Shown here: positions 13,594 through 14,432 of the stretch, in pieces
How the letters are laid out: the number at the start of each line of letters is the position of its first letter
How positions within the stretch are numbered: the stretch's first letter is position 1
DNA from: Candidatus Aminicenantota bacterium
GTDB taxonomy: Bacteria > Acidobacteriota > Aminicenantia > Aminicenantales > Saccharicenantaceae
NCBI GenBank assembly: GCA_022867105.1
Contig: JALHVH010000302.1
Span: forward strand, 1 to 14,432
DNA: 14,432 bases
Reading direction: 5' to 3'
Position numbers and translations under genes: made by a program
Notes under the pieces: generated by a model
Told to the model about the DNA's origin: nothing
The model's input: the letters and a program-made list of their open reading frames with translations, nothing else
Databases searched by the model: none

Positions 13594-14139
13594 CTACGGA
13601 TCGGAGGCCTTCTCCTCGAGGATCTTTGCGATCTCCTCCTCCGAGGGGAGCTCATCGAGGCTGTTCAACCCGAAATACTGAAGGAACTTTTCTGCCGTCC
13701 TGTAGATCAGCGGGCTCCCCGGCGCCTTCTTCCGCCCGACGATCTTGATCAGTTTCTTTTCGAGGAGCGTCTTCAGCGCGGTGGTCGAATCGACGCCCCG
13801 CAGGGCCGAGATCTCGGCCTGGGTGATCGGCTGGTGATAGGCTACCGTACACAGGGCCTCCAGGGCCGCGGGGGAGAGCCTGTTCTTGCGCTCGATCTGG
13901 AGGAGCCGGCGGACCGGGCGGTCTTGGTCCGGCTTGGTCGCGAAAATGTATCCGCCGCCGGTCTGGATGATCCGGATCCCACGCTCCGGCGAATCGTAGC
14001 TCAGAACGAGCTCGTTGATCGCTTTCCGGATGTCCTCGGCCGCGGCGTCCTCCAGGACGCTCTGGATCCTGTCCGGGGTCAAGGGATCCTGCGAGATGAA
14101 GATCAGGGATTCGATGATCTCCTTGAGGTGTTCAATCAT
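13594..14139 (-). CDS. scpB: Segregation and condensation protein B
   Basis: Subunit of the SMC-ScpA-ScpB condensin, which organises and separates chromosomes; ScpB dimers bind ScpA through winged-helix domains. The 181 residues match the family length. Two winged-helix regions are visible, about 1-80 and 85-160, with the hallmark AYHQPITQAEISALRGVDS (100-118), LLEKKLIKIVGRKKAPGSPLIY (125-146) and FLQYFGLNSLDELP (152-165). The start at 14139 is chosen because MIEHLKEIIESLIFIS is the normal beginning; the 40 extra residues of the longer frame are serine/arginine-rich out-of-frame scpA sequence. AGGA lies eight bases upstream. The first eight bases overlap the end of scpA, as is common for this pair. 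Confidence 0.96.
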   Translation of the reverse strand: MIEHLKEIIESLIFISQDPLTPDRIQSVLEDAAAEDIRKAINELVLSYDSPERGIRIIQTGGGYIFATKPDQDRPVRRLLQIERKNRLSPAALEALCTVAYHQPITQAEISALRGVDSTTALKTLLEKKLIKIVGRKKAPGSPLIYRTAEKFLQYFGLNSLDELPSEEEIAKILEEKASDP

Positions 14140-14432
14140 GGGTGTGGGTCCTGCGGGGGCCTTTGCGGAGCCGGACCTTGATGGCCTGGAAGATCTCGTC
14201 CTGGACGGCCAGGACGATCCGTGAATTGATGAGGTCCAGGAGACAGAAGAACGAGACAAGGGCCTCCTCGAGGGATCCCTGGCGCTCGAAATATTCCAGG
14301 AAATCCAGGGGGCCGTCCTTTTCGAGGGAGGCGAGGATCTCCTTCTTTTTTCCTTCGAGCGAGACGTCCTTGCCCTTGATGATCCGGAAATCCTCCGCGG
14401 CTTTCCTCTTCATCATCACGAAGAAGGACTCC
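14132..14432 (-). CDS. scpA: Segregation and condensation protein A, C-terminal part only
   Basis: The kleisin subunit that bridges the SMC heads; only about the last 99 residues lie in the window, and the frame runs off the end (upstream codons read E-S-F-F before the V-M-M at 14419-14411, so no start is implied there). The visible part has a charged segment followed by FLEYFERQGSLEEALVSFFCLLDLI and VLAVQDEIFQAIKVRL, which match the ScpA C-terminal winged helix (FLALLELI...Q...F..I.L) that binds the SMC head. Identification is supported strongly by the overlapping scpB gene downstream. The last residues are a histidine-threonine tail caused by the overlap. Confidence 0.87.
   Translation of the reverse strand, partial: ESFFVMMKRKAAEDFRIIKGKDVSLEGKKKEILASLEKDGPLDFLEYFERQGSLEEALVSFFCLLDLINSRIVLAVQDEIFQAIKVRLRKGPRRTHTHD

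Noticed and set aside
14140..14259. A 40-residue N-terminal extension of ScpB.
   Set aside because: It is the scpA coding sequence read in another frame; the family's normal start is at 14139.

Overview
This is an ordinary-looking, mostly GC-rich bacterial chromosome segment with twelve genes. All are recognisable, and the two at the window edges are incomplete. A six-domain ribosomal protein S1, a membrane-anchored SurA/PpiD-type chaperone facing the outside of the inner membrane, and the non-mevalonate enzyme IspH point to a diderm bacterium. Two different peptide-transporter families plus an M29-type aminopeptidase suggest peptides are an important nutrient. I cannot place the organism from sequence alone; an Acidobacteriota/Aminicenantes-like lineage is a low-confidence guess.

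Plus strand, 1-5080: the 3' part of a POT-family peptide transporter (1-1650) is followed after 7 bases by a HAD phosphatase (1658-2308). A 489-base gap without a gene (2309-2797) holds several hairpins, four copies of AAAGCCG and a good promoter. It leads to a large membrane-anchored sulfatase/phosphotransferase-like protein (2798-5080). Its base composition is clearly poorer in GC than the rest: by hand count 21 of 60 bases are G/C at 3901-3960, against 44 of 60 at 9061-9120. This suggests a transferred envelope-modification gene.

Minus strand, 14432 down to 5123: the end of scpA overlaps scpB (chromosome segregation). After an 85-base intergenic region containing an inverted repeat and a strong-looking promoter comes a tightly packed run: ispH, rpsA, an HU/IHF-type DNA-binding protein, a HIT hydrolase and a PpiD/SurA-like chaperone. 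Junctions in the run are overlaps or gaps of at most 4 bases, so translation is probably coupled. After 58 bases with a hairpin that reaches into the Shine-Dalgarno sequence, an OPT-family oligopeptide transporter and an M29-type aminopeptidase follow, 24 bases apart; together they look like an uptake-and-cleave module for peptides. The minus-strand run converges on the sulfatase gene with 42 bases between the stop codons.

The order scpA-scpB-ispH-rpsA-ihf/hup resembles the widely conserved scpA-scpB-rluB-cmk-ispH-rpsA-ihfB neighbourhood with rluB and cmk missing. I see no mobile element, tRNA, rRNA or CRISPR array. The most promising unexplained items are the structured non-coding region before the sulfatase, the composition of that gene, and the chaperone whose parvulin domain has lost both conserved histidines.
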